64,000 bases of DNA from Dermatophilaceae bacterium Soc4.6. Its GTDB lineage: Bacteria; Actinomycetota; Actinomycetes; Actinomycetales; Dermatophilaceae. Below, piece after piece: positions 39,137 to 48,357 of this stretch. How positions within the stretch are numbered: position 1 is the first letter of the stretch; every line of letters starts with the position of its first letter. The notes under the pieces are model-generated. The model was not told the DNA's origin and did not search any database. It saw nothing but the letters and a program-made list of their open reading frames with translations. The translations under genes and the position numbers were made by a program. Location: positions 3,968,001 to 4,032,000 of the forward strand of contig JAZGVH010000002.1 of assembly GCA_039889245.1 (NCBI GenBank), read 5' to 3'.

Positions 39137-40138
39137 TCAGGCGCTGGTCCGTCGATAGGTGCGGCGGTAGGCCAGAGGGGACAAGCCCACGGCGGCGCCG
39201 AGCTGGTTGCGCAGCGACGCGCTCGTGCCGTAGCCGCAGCGGGAGGCGACCTCGTCGACGCTCAGGTCGGTCGTCTCGAGCAGGTGCCGCGCGCGCTCGA
39301 CCCGCACCCTCGCCAGCCACGCGCCGGTGCTCTCACCAGTCTCCTCACGGAAGCGGCGGGTGAAGGTGCGCACGCTCATCCGGGCGTGCGTGGCGAGCGC
39401 GGTGAGGTCGAGGGGCTCGGCGAGCCGGTCGACGGCCCAGGCCCGGGTGGGGCCGGTGCCGTCGTCGCCCGGAGGGGGCAGCGGCTGGTCGATGAACTGC
39501 GCCTGGCCGCCGTCGCGCCACGGCGCGACCACGGCGCCACGGGCCACCCGGTTGGCGACCTCCGAGCCGTGGTCGGTGCGCAGCAGGTGCAGGAGAAGGT
39601 CGATGCCGGCGGCGTTGCCGGCCGAGGTGAGGACGTCGCCGTGGTCGACCCACAGCACGTCGGGGTCGAGGTCGACGGTGGGGAAGAGGCGGCGGAAGTC
39701 GTCGGCGTGGGCCCAGTGGGTCGTGGCCCGCCGGCCGTCGAGCAGGCCCATCGCTGCGAGCACCCAGGCGCCGGTGCAGATGGAGACCCAGCGCACTCCG
39801 GGCCGGGCGGTGGCGAGGAGCGCCGCGAGGTCGTCGGGCATTCGCCCGGTGTGGAGCAGGCGCCCCCTGGTGATGCCGGGCACCACGATGGTGTCGGCGC
39901 TCGCGAGCGCCGTGCCGGCGTGGGTCGGCAGGGCCTCGAAGCCCGCCGAGGTGAGCACCGGCCCGTCGTCGACAGTGCACATCCTCACGTCGTACGCCGG
40001 CGGCCGGGTCGTGTCCTGGCTCTCGTCGGCCAGCTCGCCGGCCCGCAGGAAGCGGTGGGGGAGCCCGAGCTCGAAGGCGACGACCCCGCGCAGGGCGAGC
40101 ACCACCACCCGGTGGGGTTCGACGGACGACGTGGGCAT
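39137..40138 (-). CDS. GlxA-type AraC-family transcriptional regulator
   Basis: A 333-residue regulator with an N-terminal DJ-1/PfpI-like sensor domain (RVVVLALRGVVAFELGLPHR, ICTGAWVLAAMGLLDGRRATTHW) and a C-terminal AraC domain with two helix-turn-helix motifs (SVRTFTRRFREETGESTGAWL and SVDEVASRCGYGTSASLRNQL). The Cys in SICTGAW lies where related proteins have a nucleophile, but catalytic activity is not expected. It is divergent from an MFS transporter across a 71-bp gap, so it is the obvious candidate to control that gene. Confidence 0.9.
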   Translation of the reverse strand: MPTSSVEPHRVVVLALRGVVAFELGLPHRFLRAGELADESQDTTRPPAYDVRMCTVDDGPVLTSAGFEALPTHAGTALASADTIVVPGITRGRLLHTGRMPDDLAALLATARPGVRWVSICTGAWVLAAMGLLDGRRATTHWAHADDFRRLFPTVDLDPDVLWVDHGDVLTSAGNAAGIDLLLHLLRTDHGSEVANRVARGAVVAPWRDGGQAQFIDQPLPPPGDDGTGPTRAWAVDRLAEPLDLTALATHARMSVRTFTRRFREETGESTGAWLARVRVERARHLLETTDLSVDEVASRCGYGTSASLRNQLGAAVGLSPLAYRRTYRRTSA

Positions 40139-40209
40139 GGCCGGATCTTTTCACACATTGTCTCGTCGGCCACTGGCCGCGGCTCTCCGCGGTGGCCCAC
40201 ACTCGTGTC

Positions 40210-41523
40210 GTGACCGCGCCGACCTCAGCCCGCCTCCCGCGCAGCAGCTCGCGGGACCGCCGCATCCACCCTGCCTGGTGGGTCGCCGCTGTCGCGTTCC
40301 TGACCGCGATCGGCGCCGCCGGCTTCCGCTCGACCCCGGGCGTGCTGATCACCCCGCTGCACGACGAGTTCGGCTGGCCCATCGGCGTGATCGGCGGGGC
40401 GGTCTCGGTCAACCTCGTGCTCTTCGGGCTCACCGCACCCTTCTCGGCCGCGCTCATGGAGACGCTCGGGATCCGCAGGGTCGTCGCCTGCGCCCTGCTG
40501 CTCGTCTCCGTCGGCGCGCTCCTGCCGGTCTGGATGACGGCGTCCTGGCAGCTCGTTCTCTGCTGGGGCGTCCTCGTCGGCCTCGGGACCGGGGCCATGT
40601 CGATGTCCCTCGTTGCGACGGTCACCGGCCGGTGGTTCGTCGCCCGTCGCGGGCTGGTCACCGGGGTGCTGACCGCGGCCGGAGCCACCGGGCAGCTGGT
40701 CTTCCTGCCGCTGCTGGCCTGGCTGGCGGTTAACCACGGCTGGCGCTCGGCGGCGATCGCCACCGCAGCCGGCGCGGCGGCCGTCGTCCCGGTGGTGCTG
40801 TGGCGATTCCACAGCCATCCCAGCGACGTGGGCGTCACGGCCTACGGGGCACCCGAGGGGACGCCGGTCGCCGTACCGCCGCGCGTGGCCGGCAACCCGG
40901 CGCGGGCGGCGGTCGCCACGCTGCGCGACGCCTCACGGCACCGCGTGTTCTGGCTCCTGGCCGGCAGCTTCATGGTCTGTGGCGCCTCGACCAACGGGCT
41001 CGTCGGCACCCACTTCATCCCCGCGGCCCACGACCACGGGATGGCCGAGACGACGGCGGCCGGGCTGCTGGCGCTCGTCGGCGTCTTCGACGTCGTCGGC
41101 ACGATCTTCTCCGGCTGGCTCACCGACCGGGTCGACGCGCGCTTCCTGCTCGCGCTCTACTACACGCTGCGCGGGGCCTCGCTCTTCCTCCTGCCGTCGC
41201 TCTTCGGAGACGGCGTGCACGCCAGCATGTTCGCCTTCATCCTCTTCTACGGGCTCGACTGGGTGGCCACGGTGCCGCCGACGATGGCCCTGTGCCGCAC
41301 CGCCTTCGGCGCGCGGGCACCCGTCGTCTTCGGCTGGGTCTTCGCCTCGCACCAGATCGGCGCGGCCATCGCCGCCGGTCTCGCCGGGCTCGTGCGCGAC
41401 AAGCTCGGCACCTACGACCTGGCCTGGTATGCCGCGGGCTGCCTCTGCGTCGTCGCGGCCGCGCTGTGCGCCTCGATCCGGAAGAGGCCGGTGGGGCAGC
41501 TCGTCGCGACCCCGGCGTCATAG
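40210..41523 (+). CDS. MFS transporter
   Basis: A 437-residue major facilitator with 12 predicted helices; TAIGAAGFRSTPGVLITPLH and WLTDRVDARFLLALYY match the oxalate/formate-antiporter-like branch of drug or metabolite exporters, but the substrate is not known. The GTG at 40210 is preferred over an in-frame GTG at 40192 because a CACACT hexamer ends 6 nt upstream, as in other leaderless genes here; the upstream start would add only six residues. The divergent GlxA-type regulator probably controls it. Confidence 0.87.
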   Translation: MTAPTSARLPRSSSRDRRIHPAWWVAAVAFLTAIGAAGFRSTPGVLITPLHDEFGWPIGVIGGAVSVNLVLFGLTAPFSAALMETLGIRRVVACALLLVSVGALLPVWMTASWQLVLCWGVLVGLGTGAMSMSLVATVTGRWFVARRGLVTGVLTAAGATGQLVFLPLLAWLAVNHGWRSAAIATAAGAAAVVPVVLWRFHSHPSDVGVTAYGAPEGTPVAVPPRVAGNPARAAVATLRDASRHRVFWLLAGSFMVCGASTNGLVGTHFIPAAHDHGMAETTAAGLLALVGVFDVVGTIFSGWLTDRVDARFLLALYYTLRGASLFLLPSLFGDGVHASMFAFILFYGLDWVATVPPTMALCRTAFGARAPVVFGWVFASHQIGAAIAAGLAGLVRDKLGTYDLAWYAAGCLCVVAAALCASIRKRPVGQLVATPAS

Positions 41524-41614
41524 GGCCGGGGAATCGTCGCGCCCGCCTGTCGGTTGTGCGTGAGAGGGTGTGATCCGCCGCCCATCCACCCGTGACTGAT
41601 GGAGCTTTGTTCCG

Positions 41615-43483
41615 GTGTCCACCCTCTTGCCGAACCCCACGGCCAGCACGCTCCGTCGAGGCTTCGGCATCCTGGCCCGCGGCATCCGCGAGGAGAAGCG
41701 GTGGTTCGCGATCTCCGTCGTCGGCAGCGCGGTCTACGGCATCATGACCGGCGGCACGGCCTGGGTCATCGGCCGTGTCGTCAACGACACCATCGCGCCC
41801 GCGGTCGCGGCGAAATCGGTCACGAGCGCCCAGCTCACCCACGCGGCCCTGCTCCTGGTGGCCGTCGTGCTGCTCAACGTCGTGGGCGTCATCGTGCGCC
41901 GGGTCGCCGCGGGCATCGTCGTGTTCAACCTCGGCGCGAGCTACCGCCGCAAGGTGACCCGGCAGTACCTGCGGCTGCCCCTGGCCTGGCACCACCGCCA
42001 CCCCTCGGGTCAGCTGCTGTCCAACGCGAACGCCGACGTCGAGTCGACGTGGAACGTCTTCAACCCCCTGCCAATGGCCATCGGGGTGGTCGTGATGCTC
42101 GTCTTCGCCGGTGTGCAGATGCTGGTCGTCGACGTCTTCCTCGCCATCGTCGGCTTCACCGTCTTCCCGCTGCTCTTCCTGGCCAACATCGCCTTCCAGC
42201 GCCGGATGTCACCGAAGGCGACCCGCGCCCAGCAGCTGCGCGCCGAGGTCTCCGAGGTGGCGCACGAGAGCTTCGAGGCGGGCCTCGTGGTCAAGAGCCT
42301 GGGGCGCGAGGACCAGGAGGCCGAGCGCTTCCGCGTCGTCACCCACGAGCTGCGCGACGCCAACATCGAGGTGGGCCGCACCCGCGGCAGCTTCGACCCC
42401 GTCATCGAGGCGATCCCGCAGCTGGGCACCCTGGCCGTGCTGATGGTGGGCGTCTGGCGGGTCTCCACCGGCAACCTGTCGGCGGCCGAGGTCGTGCAGA
42501 TCGCCTACCTCTTCTCGCTGCTCGCCTTCCCGGTCCGCTCGCTCGGCTGGGTCTTGGCCGAGCTGCCTCGTTCCGTCGTCGGCTGGGAGCGTGTCACGGC
42601 CGTCCTCGAGGCCCGCGGCACCATGACCTACGGAGCGACCGAGCCGGCCCACGCCGGCGCCAGCCACCTCCTCGTCGAGGACGTCACCTACGCCTACGAG
42701 GGAGAGACCGACGACGGGGGCAGCCGCCAGCGCGAGCGCCACGTCGCGATCGACCGCGTCACCCTCGACGTGCGCGCGGGCGGGACGACGGCGATCGTCG
42801 GCCCGACCGGCTCCGGCAAGTCGACCCTCACGAGCGTCATCATGCGTCTGGTCGACCCCGACACGGGTGCCGTCGTGCTCGACGACGTCGACCTGCGCAC
42901 CGTGCGGCGCGGTGGCGTGGCCGACGTGGCCGCGCTGGTGCCGCAGCAGACCTTCATGTTCGACGACACCGTGCGCGGCAACGTCACGCTCGGTCTCGAC
43001 CACTCCGACGAGCAGGTGTGGGCCGCGCTGCGCGTGGCCCAGGGCGAGGACTTCGTCCGCGCCCTCGGGAAGGGCCTCGACACCCGGGTGGGCGAGCGCG
43101 GCACCAGCCTCTCGGGGGGTCAGCGTCAGCGCGTCGCCCTGGCCCGGGCGGTCATCCGCACCCCCCAGCTGCTCGTGCTCGACGATGCGACCTCGGCCGT
43201 CGACCCGAGCGTCGAGCAGGCGATCCTGGGTGCCCTGCGAGCCAGCAGCACCGGCACCACCGTCCTCGTCGTCGCCTACCGGATGGCGACCATCGCCCTC
43301 GCCGACGACGTCGTCTACGTCGAGGAGGGTCGAGTCGTCGACCACGGCACCCACGAGCAGCTGCGGGCGCGGTGCGCCGGCTACGAGCACCTCGTCAGCG
43401 CGTATGCGCGCGAAGCCGCCGAGCGGGCAGCCGTGGCCGCCGACGAAGAACGGGCCGACGAGCGGGCGGGGGCCGAGTCGTGA
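41615..43483 (+). CDS. ABC exporter half-transporter with degenerate ATP site
   Basis: A 622-residue protein: six-helix exporter domain (about 1-320) then a nucleotide-binding domain. Walker A is GPTGSGKST at 396-404, the signature is LSGGQRQR, but the catalytic Glu after Walker B is Asp (D524 in VLDDATSAVD) and the switch His is Tyr (Y555 in VVAYRMATI). These changes mark the degenerate half of heterodimeric exporters. The C-terminus is Glu/Ala-rich. The GTG start follows GGAG. The partner gene overlaps by 4 bp. Confidence 0.92.
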   Translation: MSTLLPNPTASTLRRGFGILARGIREEKRWFAISVVGSAVYGIMTGGTAWVIGRVVNDTIAPAVAAKSVTSAQLTHAALLLVAVVLLNVVGVIVRRVAAGIVVFNLGASYRRKVTRQYLRLPLAWHHRHPSGQLLSNANADVESTWNVFNPLPMAIGVVVMLVFAGVQMLVVDVFLAIVGFTVFPLLFLANIAFQRRMSPKATRAQQLRAEVSEVAHESFEAGLVVKSLGREDQEAERFRVVTHELRDANIEVGRTRGSFDPVIEAIPQLGTLAVLMVGVWRVSTGNLSAAEVVQIAYLFSLLAFPVRSLGWVLAELPRSVVGWERVTAVLEARGTMTYGATEPAHAGASHLLVEDVTYAYEGETDDGGSRQRERHVAIDRVTLDVRAGGTTAIVGPTGSGKSTLTSVIMRLVDPDTGAVVLDDVDLRTVRRGGVADVAALVPQQTFMFDDTVRGNVTLGLDHSDEQVWAALRVAQGEDFVRALGKGLDTRVGERGTSLSGGQRQRVALARAVIRTPQLLVLDDATSAVDPSVEQAILGALRASSTGTTVLVVAYRMATIALADDVVYVEEGRVVDHGTHEQLRARCAGYEHLVSAYAREAAERAAVAADEERADERAGAES

Positions 43484-45285
43484 GCGTCCGCAGCCAACCG
43501 CTGACCGACCACTCCGGCATCGAGGCCGGGCGCGAGCAGGGCACCTGGCAGACCCTCAAGCGGGGGGTCGAGCTGTCACCCGAGCTGCGTCGCGGTATCG
43601 GGGTGACCCTGGCCCTGGCGATGCTGTCGACCCTCGGACGGGTGCTGATCCCCTTCGTGGTGCAGCGCACCACCGACGACGGCATCCTGGGCACCGGTGG
43701 GCCCGACCCGGCGGTCGTCCTGCGGTACGTGCTGCTCGCGGTGCTCGGCGTGGCGGTCACGGCCGTCAGCTCCTACTTCGTCAACGTGCGGCTCTTCACC
43801 GCCTCGGAGAACGGTCTGTCGTCGCTGCGGATCCGAGCCTTCCGCCACATCCACGACCTGTCGATGCTCACCCAGAACACCGAGCGCCGGGGGTCCCTGG
43901 TCTCGCGGGTCACCTCCGACGTCGACACCATCTCGGCCTTCGTCCAGTTCGGCGGCCTGATGCTCATGGTCAACCTCGCGCAGCTCACGCTCGCGACGGT
44001 GCTCATGCTCTTCTACAGCCCGCTGCTCACCCTCGTGGTCTGGGTCTGCTACATCCCGCTCTTCATCATCATCCGCACCTTCCAGGGCGTCGTGGGCCGG
44101 GCCTACACCCGGGTGCGGGAGCGGGTCGGCGACATGCTCGGGGGCATCTCCGAGGCGGTCGTCGGGGCGTCGACGATCCGGGCCTACGCGGTCGAGGACC
44201 GCACCGCCCAGCGCATCGACACCGCGATCGAGGACCATCGGCGGGCGGCCATCGGGGCGCAGGCCCGCGCGGTCGTCGCCTTCACGTCGGGGCAGCTCGT
44301 CTCGGGTCTGACGACCGCCGTGGTGATCGTCGTCGGCACGCTCATCGCCGTCCGCGGCGACCTCTCCCTCGGCGAGCTGCTCGCGTTCCTCTTCCTGGTC
44401 AACCTCTTCACCACCCCGGTGCAGCAGGCCACCGAGATCCTCAACGAGATGCAGAACGCCGTGGCCGGCTGGCGTCGGGTCATCGGCATCATCGACACCC
44501 GCGCCGACGTGGCCGACCCGGGCGCCGACGGGGTGGACCTGCCTCGCGGACCGATCACCGCAGCCTTCGACGGAGTGTCCTTCGCCTACCCGGGCGGGGG
44601 CACCGTCCTGCACGACGTCTCGCTGCAGATCGAGCCGCGCTCGCGGGTGGCCATCGTCGGCGAGACCGGCTCCGGCAAGTCGACCTTCGCCAAGCTGCTC
44701 ACCCGGCTCATGGACCCGAGCAGCGGCCGGGTGCTGATCGACGGGGTCGACCTCCGGCAGGTGCGCTTCGGGTCGCTGCGGGCCCGGGTCGTGCTCGTCC
44801 CGCAGGAGGGCTTCCTCTTCGACGCGAGCCTCCTCGACAACATCGTCTTCGGCACGCCCGGGGCGAGCCGCGACGACGTGCTGCTCACGCTGACCGAGCT
44901 CGGGCTCGACGGCTGGCTCGAGTCGCTGTCGGAGGGGCTCGACACCGAGGTCGGGCAGCGCGGGGAGTCGCTCTCTGCGGGGGAGCGTCAGCTGGTGGCG
45001 CTCGCCCGGGCCTATCTCGCCGACCCCGACCTGCTGGTGCTCGACGAGGCGACCTCGGCCGTGGACCCCAGCACGGAGGTCCGCATCCAGCGGGCCCTCG
45101 ACAGCCTGACCAGGGGGCGCACCTCGATCGCGATCGCCCACCGCCTCTCCACGGCCCAGGCTGCCGACGAGGTGATCGTCGTCGACGCCGGCCGCATCGT
45201 CGAGCGCGGGCACCACAGCGAGCTGGTCGACCGGCAGGGCGTCTACACCGGCCTGCACGCCAGCTGGGTCGCCCAGCAGGGCTGA
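43480..45285 (+). CDS. ABC exporter half-transporter with canonical catalytic residues
   Basis: A 601-residue partner of the preceding protein: six-helix domain, then Walker A GETGSGKST, Walker B VLDEATSAVD with catalytic Glu (E523), and switch His (H554 in IAHRLST). Its signature is altered to LSAGERQ, which faces the degenerate site of the partner, as expected in a heterodimer with one active site. The substrate is unknown; related pairs export drugs, peptides or lipids. The GTG start overlaps the partner's stop. Confidence 0.92.
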   Translation: MSVRSQPLTDHSGIEAGREQGTWQTLKRGVELSPELRRGIGVTLALAMLSTLGRVLIPFVVQRTTDDGILGTGGPDPAVVLRYVLLAVLGVAVTAVSSYFVNVRLFTASENGLSSLRIRAFRHIHDLSMLTQNTERRGSLVSRVTSDVDTISAFVQFGGLMLMVNLAQLTLATVLMLFYSPLLTLVVWVCYIPLFIIIRTFQGVVGRAYTRVRERVGDMLGGISEAVVGASTIRAYAVEDRTAQRIDTAIEDHRRAAIGAQARAVVAFTSGQLVSGLTTAVVIVVGTLIAVRGDLSLGELLAFLFLVNLFTTPVQQATEILNEMQNAVAGWRRVIGIIDTRADVADPGADGVDLPRGPITAAFDGVSFAYPGGGTVLHDVSLQIEPRSRVAIVGETGSGKSTFAKLLTRLMDPSSGRVLIDGVDLRQVRFGSLRARVVLVPQEGFLFDASLLDNIVFGTPGASRDDVLLTLTELGLDGWLESLSEGLDTEVGQRGESLSAGERQLVALARAYLADPDLLVLDEATSAVDPSTEVRIQRALDSLTRGRTSIAIAHRLSTAQAADEVIVVDAGRIVERGHHSELVDRQGVYTGLHASWVAQQG

Positions 45286-45384
45286 GTCGCGGACTATCTG
45301 GTGGCAGTAGCTCGTTATGCGACATCATGGTCACAGCCTCGGCCTCGACCCTCACCCGCCGGTGCGTCGGGCCCGGGTCGGGCC

Positions 45385-45390
45385 TAAGGT
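45385..45390 (+). promoter_or_regulatory. -10 element TAAGGT of clgR
   Basis: TAAGGT lies about 43 bp before the clgR ATG, giving a leader of about 37 nt that contains the strong ribosome site GGGAGGAG. No ClgR operator could be identified with confidence upstream. Confidence 0.5.
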
Positions 45391-45433
45391 GGAACACACC
45401 CGTACCACTGACCGATGACCAGGGAGGAGCCCC

Positions 45434-45730
45434 ATGATCCTGCTGCGACGCGAGCTCGGCGACGTGCTGCGCGAGGGACGCCGCCGGCAGGGCCGCACCC
45501 TGCGTGACGTCTCGGCCTCTGCGGCAGTCTCCCTCGGTTACCTCAGTGAGGTCGAGCGCGGAGAGAAGGAAGCCTCGTCCGAGCTGCTCGCCTCCATCTG
45601 CGGCGCTCTCGGCCTTCCGCTCTCCGAGGTCCTCGGTGAGGTGTCGACCCGCATCGCGGAGACGGAGGCACTGACCGCCCCCGTGCCGCTGCCGATCGCG
45701 GTGGCCTCGCCGGTGGCGTCCGCCGCCTGA
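45434..45730 (+). CDS. clgR: ClgR-type helix-turn-helix regulator
   Basis: A 98-residue XRE-type regulator. The opening [26 protein letters not shown], shortened here to [11 protein letters not shown], and the motif [20 protein letters not shown] match actinobacterial ClgR, which activates clp protease and other stress genes. GGGAGGAG precedes the ATG. ClgR itself is often a Clp substrate with a C-terminal Ala-Ala; here the protein also ends in Ala-Ala (SAA), consistent with that control. The epimerase gene starts 11 bp downstream, so they are probably one transcript. Confidence 0.9.
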   Translation: MILLRRELGDVLREGRRRQGRTLRDVSASAAVSLGYLSEVERGEKEASSELLASICGALGLPLSEVLGEVSTRIAETEALTAPVPLPIAVASPVASAA

Positions 45731-45741
45731 GCGGCAGTCTC

Positions 45742-46893
45742 GTGGCCGGCTCGTCGGTCGTCTCCGTCGTCTGTCTGCATCTCAGCGTCGCCTTGCACAC
45801 GCCCTTCGTCACGGCGCTTCGCCGCACCGATTCCTGCGAGACCCTGGTCGTGCGGGTCACCGACTCCGACGGGGTCGTCGGGTGGGGTGAGGCCCCGCAG
45901 GTGTGGCAGGTCACGGGGGAGTCGCTCGCGTCGGCACAGGCCTGTGTCGACCAGATGCTGGCGCCGGTGCTCGTCGGGCGTGACGTCGACGACTGGTGTG
46001 AGGTGTCGGCCACGGTGCAGCGCGCCGTGGCCCGCAACCACGGCGCCAAGGCGGCCGTCGACACCGCCCTGCACGACCTCGTGGCCCGGCGCGCCGGCCT
46101 GCCGCTGCCGCAGCTCCTGGCCCGGACGTATGCCGCCGCCGCACCTGCGGGCGCTGCTCCGATCGGGCTGCTGGTGTCGACCGACGTCACCCTGTCGGCC
46201 GGGTCGGCGGAGGATCTCGGGGAGGCCGCCGCCGCCCGGGTCGCCGACGGCTTCTCGACCCTGAAGATGAAGATCGGCACCGATGCGGCGACCGACGTGG
46301 CCCGGGTGCGGGCCGTGCGTGAGCGGGTCGGCCCCCACGTCGTCGTGCGCCTCGACGCCAACCAGGGCTGGACCCGCGGGGAGGCCGTCGAGGTCATCCG
46401 AGCCCTCGAGGAGGCCGACCTCGGCGTCGACCTGGTGGAGCAGCCCGTGGCCGGTGACGACGTCGAGGGTCTGGCCTGGGTGCGCAGCCGCGTGGGCCTG
46501 CCGATCATGGCCGACGAGTCGCTCTACTCCGTGATCGACCTCGACCGCATCCTGCGGCTCGGCGCCGCCGACCTGGTCAACGTCAAGCTGGCCAAGTGCG
46601 GCTCGCTGGCCGTCGGTGCCCTCCTGCTCGAGCGCGCCGCGGGAGCAGGGCTCGGCACCCTGGTGGGCACGATGATGGAGAGCCAGATCGGGGTCGGCGC
46701 GGCTGCCAGCCTGGCGGCGGCGCTGCCTACCTCCACCACGAACGACCTCGACGCCGCGTGGTGGGCGGCCCGCCCGCCCTTCGAGGGCGGAGTGACGTAC
46801 GACGGCCCGACCCTCACCCTGCCCGACGCCCCCGGCCTGGGCGTGACGGCGTTGCGTCCGGCGGCTGGTTCGACCGCAGCGGGCCCACGGTGA
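45742..46893 (+). CDS. Dipeptide epimerase (enolase superfamily)
   Basis: A 383-residue enzyme of the enolase superfamily, probably an L-Ala-D/L-Glu epimerase acting on cell-wall dipeptides. Catalytic Lys residues are in LKMKIG and VNVKLAKCG; metal ligands are in RLDANQGW, LVEQPV and ADESLYS. The DLD in NDLDAAWW near the end of the barrel matches the DxD that binds the dipeptide amino group in this family, which favours it over o-succinylbenzoate synthase. The GTG is 11 bp after clgR; its stop overlaps the next gene. Confidence 0.85.
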   Translation: MAGSSVVSVVCLHLSVALHTPFVTALRRTDSCETLVVRVTDSDGVVGWGEAPQVWQVTGESLASAQACVDQMLAPVLVGRDVDDWCEVSATVQRAVARNHGAKAAVDTALHDLVARRAGLPLPQLLARTYAAAAPAGAAPIGLLVSTDVTLSAGSAEDLGEAAAARVADGFSTLKMKIGTDAATDVARVRAVRERVGPHVVVRLDANQGWTRGEAVEVIRALEEADLGVDLVEQPVAGDDVEGLAWVRSRVGLPIMADESLYSVIDLDRILRLGAADLVNVKLAKCGSLAVGALLLERAAGAGLGTLVGTMMESQIGVGAAASLAAALPTSTTNDLDAAWWAARPPFEGGVTYDGPTLTLPDAPGLGVTALRPAAGSTAAGPR

Positions 46894-47345
46894 GCATTCC
46901 GCCGGCGGACGACGGCCGGGCCACCTCCGGGGGCCACGTGGCCTGCCGCCGGTGCCGCTGCCGGCTGAGCGACCGGGTCGACAGGGCCGCCCCGAGCCTG
47001 CTCGACCGCGAGGCGACCGGCGGGGTGCCGACGATCGGAGCCGGCCTCGTGTGCCGAGACCCGGAGCCCGTCGTGGTGTGGGTCAGTGGGCCGCGAGACC
47101 GCACCGAGTCGCCCCGGGAGGAGGTGCCGGCCGGCTCACTGGTCGTGCACCCCGCCAGCACCCGCTGCCTGTGCTCCAGCGGAAGGGACACCGGTTGTTG
47201 CGGGTCGGACGGGTGCGACGGCCCGAACCGCTCGTGCGACCACTGCCACGCGGTCGTCGGGATGATGCGCACGGACTGCTGGACCCGCTACGAGATCCGC
47301 TTCCTCGCGTCCGCGGTCGATCTCGTTGGGCTCACCCACGGCTGA
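46890..47345 (+). CDS. Cys-rich hypothetical protein
   Basis: A 151-residue protein of unknown function with 12 Cys, several in knuckle spacing: HVACRRCRC near the N-terminus, and RCLC, GCCGSDGC, SCDHCH and DCW in the C-terminal half, which suggests zinc or another metal. There is no signal peptide or membrane helix. The GTG overlaps the epimerase stop by 4 bp, so it is coupled to that enzyme and to clgR. It is convergent with nei2. Confidence 0.65.
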   Translation: MSIPPADDGRATSGGHVACRRCRCRLSDRVDRAAPSLLDREATGGVPTIGAGLVCRDPEPVVVWVSGPRDRTESPREEVPAGSLVVHPASTRCLCSSGRDTGCCGSDGCDGPNRSCDHCHAVVGMMRTDCWTRYEIRFLASAVDLVGLTHG

Positions 47346-47406
47346 ACCGCTTGTCCGTGGACGTCGTTGGGTGCTGGGCACCGATCGCCGACGCGCCCTC
47401 GCTGGG

Positions 47407-48282
47407 TCATCGGCGGGGGCGGTAGGTCGTGCGCTGCTTGCCGCCACCCGAACCGAGGGGGCGCTGCGCCCGGCCGTCGTCGCTGGGTCCGATCCCACCC
47501 TGGCAGCTCGGGCAGTAGAACATCGTGCGCTCGCGCGGGGCCTGGCCGATCATGGCGACCCGGACCGTCGTCCCGCAGCGCTGGCACGGCTGGCCGGAAC
47601 GCGCGTGCACGTAGTGCCACTCACCACGCCTGCCGCGACCGGTGGTGACCTGGACGGCGCCCTCCTTGCCCCGGTCGAGCAGGCGGTGGGCGCGGGCGAC
47701 GAGCGAGGCGACGCGTTCGGGGTCCAGCTCGTCGGCCGGTGACCACGGGGGGAGGCGCTCGAGGAAGAGTGCCTCGGCGGCATACATCGTGCCGACGCCG
47801 GCGAGGTTGCGCTGGTCGAGCAGGGCGGCGCCGATGGTCATCGGGCTCGCCCGCAGGCGTCGGGCGGCCTCCTCGGGGTCCCAGTCGGGACCGAGCACGT
47901 CAGGCCCGAGGTGTCCCACCAGCGTGTGCTCCTGGTCGGTCGGCACGACGTGCAGGTCGCCCAGGCGCAGCCCGAGCGCGGTCCAGGTGGTGGTCGCCAT
48001 CACTGCGCGGATCTGGGGGTTGCCCAAGCGCCGGGCGCCGGGCGAGTCAGGGTGCTCGATCCGCCACTGCCCTTCCATCCGCAGGTGGGAGTGGATCGTG
48101 ACCCCGCCCTCGACGCGCTGCAGGATGTTCTTGCCCCGGGGCACGACCTCGAGCGTGTGCCGACCGACGAGGTCGATCGTCGACAGCTCGGGCCACCGCA
48201 GGTCGGTCATCGTCAGCGGTGCTCCACGCAGCGCTCGGTCGAGTCGGTCGGCGGTGCGGTAGACGGTGTCACCCTCGGGCAC
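47407..48282 (-). CDS. nei2: Endonuclease VIII-like DNA glycosylase (Nei2)
   Basis: A 291-residue repair glycosylase/AP lyase of the Fpg/Nei family. The start must be the GTG at 48282 because the enzyme works through the proline exposed after Met removal, and this GTG is followed directly by PEGDTVYRTA; three longer codons upstream would bury it. Other motifs: HSHLRMEGQW, the helix-two-turn-helix, and a zinc finger CQRCG ... CPSCQ near residue 236-262. GGAGGG precedes it. It follows lhr, as nei2 and lhr do in mycobacteria. Confidence 0.93.
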   Translation of the reverse strand: MPEGDTVYRTADRLDRALRGAPLTMTDLRWPELSTIDLVGRHTLEVVPRGKNILQRVEGGVTIHSHLRMEGQWRIEHPDSPGARRLGNPQIRAVMATTTWTALGLRLGDLHVVPTDQEHTLVGHLGPDVLGPDWDPEEAARRLRASPMTIGAALLDQRNLAGVGTMYAAEALFLERLPPWSPADELDPERVASLVARAHRLLDRGKEGAVQVTTGRGRRGEWHYVHARSGQPCQRCGTTVRVAMIGQAPRERTMFYCPSCQGGIGPSDDGRAQRPLGSGGGKQRTTYRPRR

Positions 48283-48357
48283 GGGACGCACCCTCCGGAG
48301 GACAGGGGAGCACGCCGACCCCGGCGAGGGCGGTGTGACCGGCGGCGATGACGTCGG

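Noticed and set aside
45291-45333. TCG-TTATG-CGA-like element as a ClgR operator upstream of clgR
   Set aside because: Spacing between the CG steps is two bases short of the published corynebacterial ClgR motif as I remember it.
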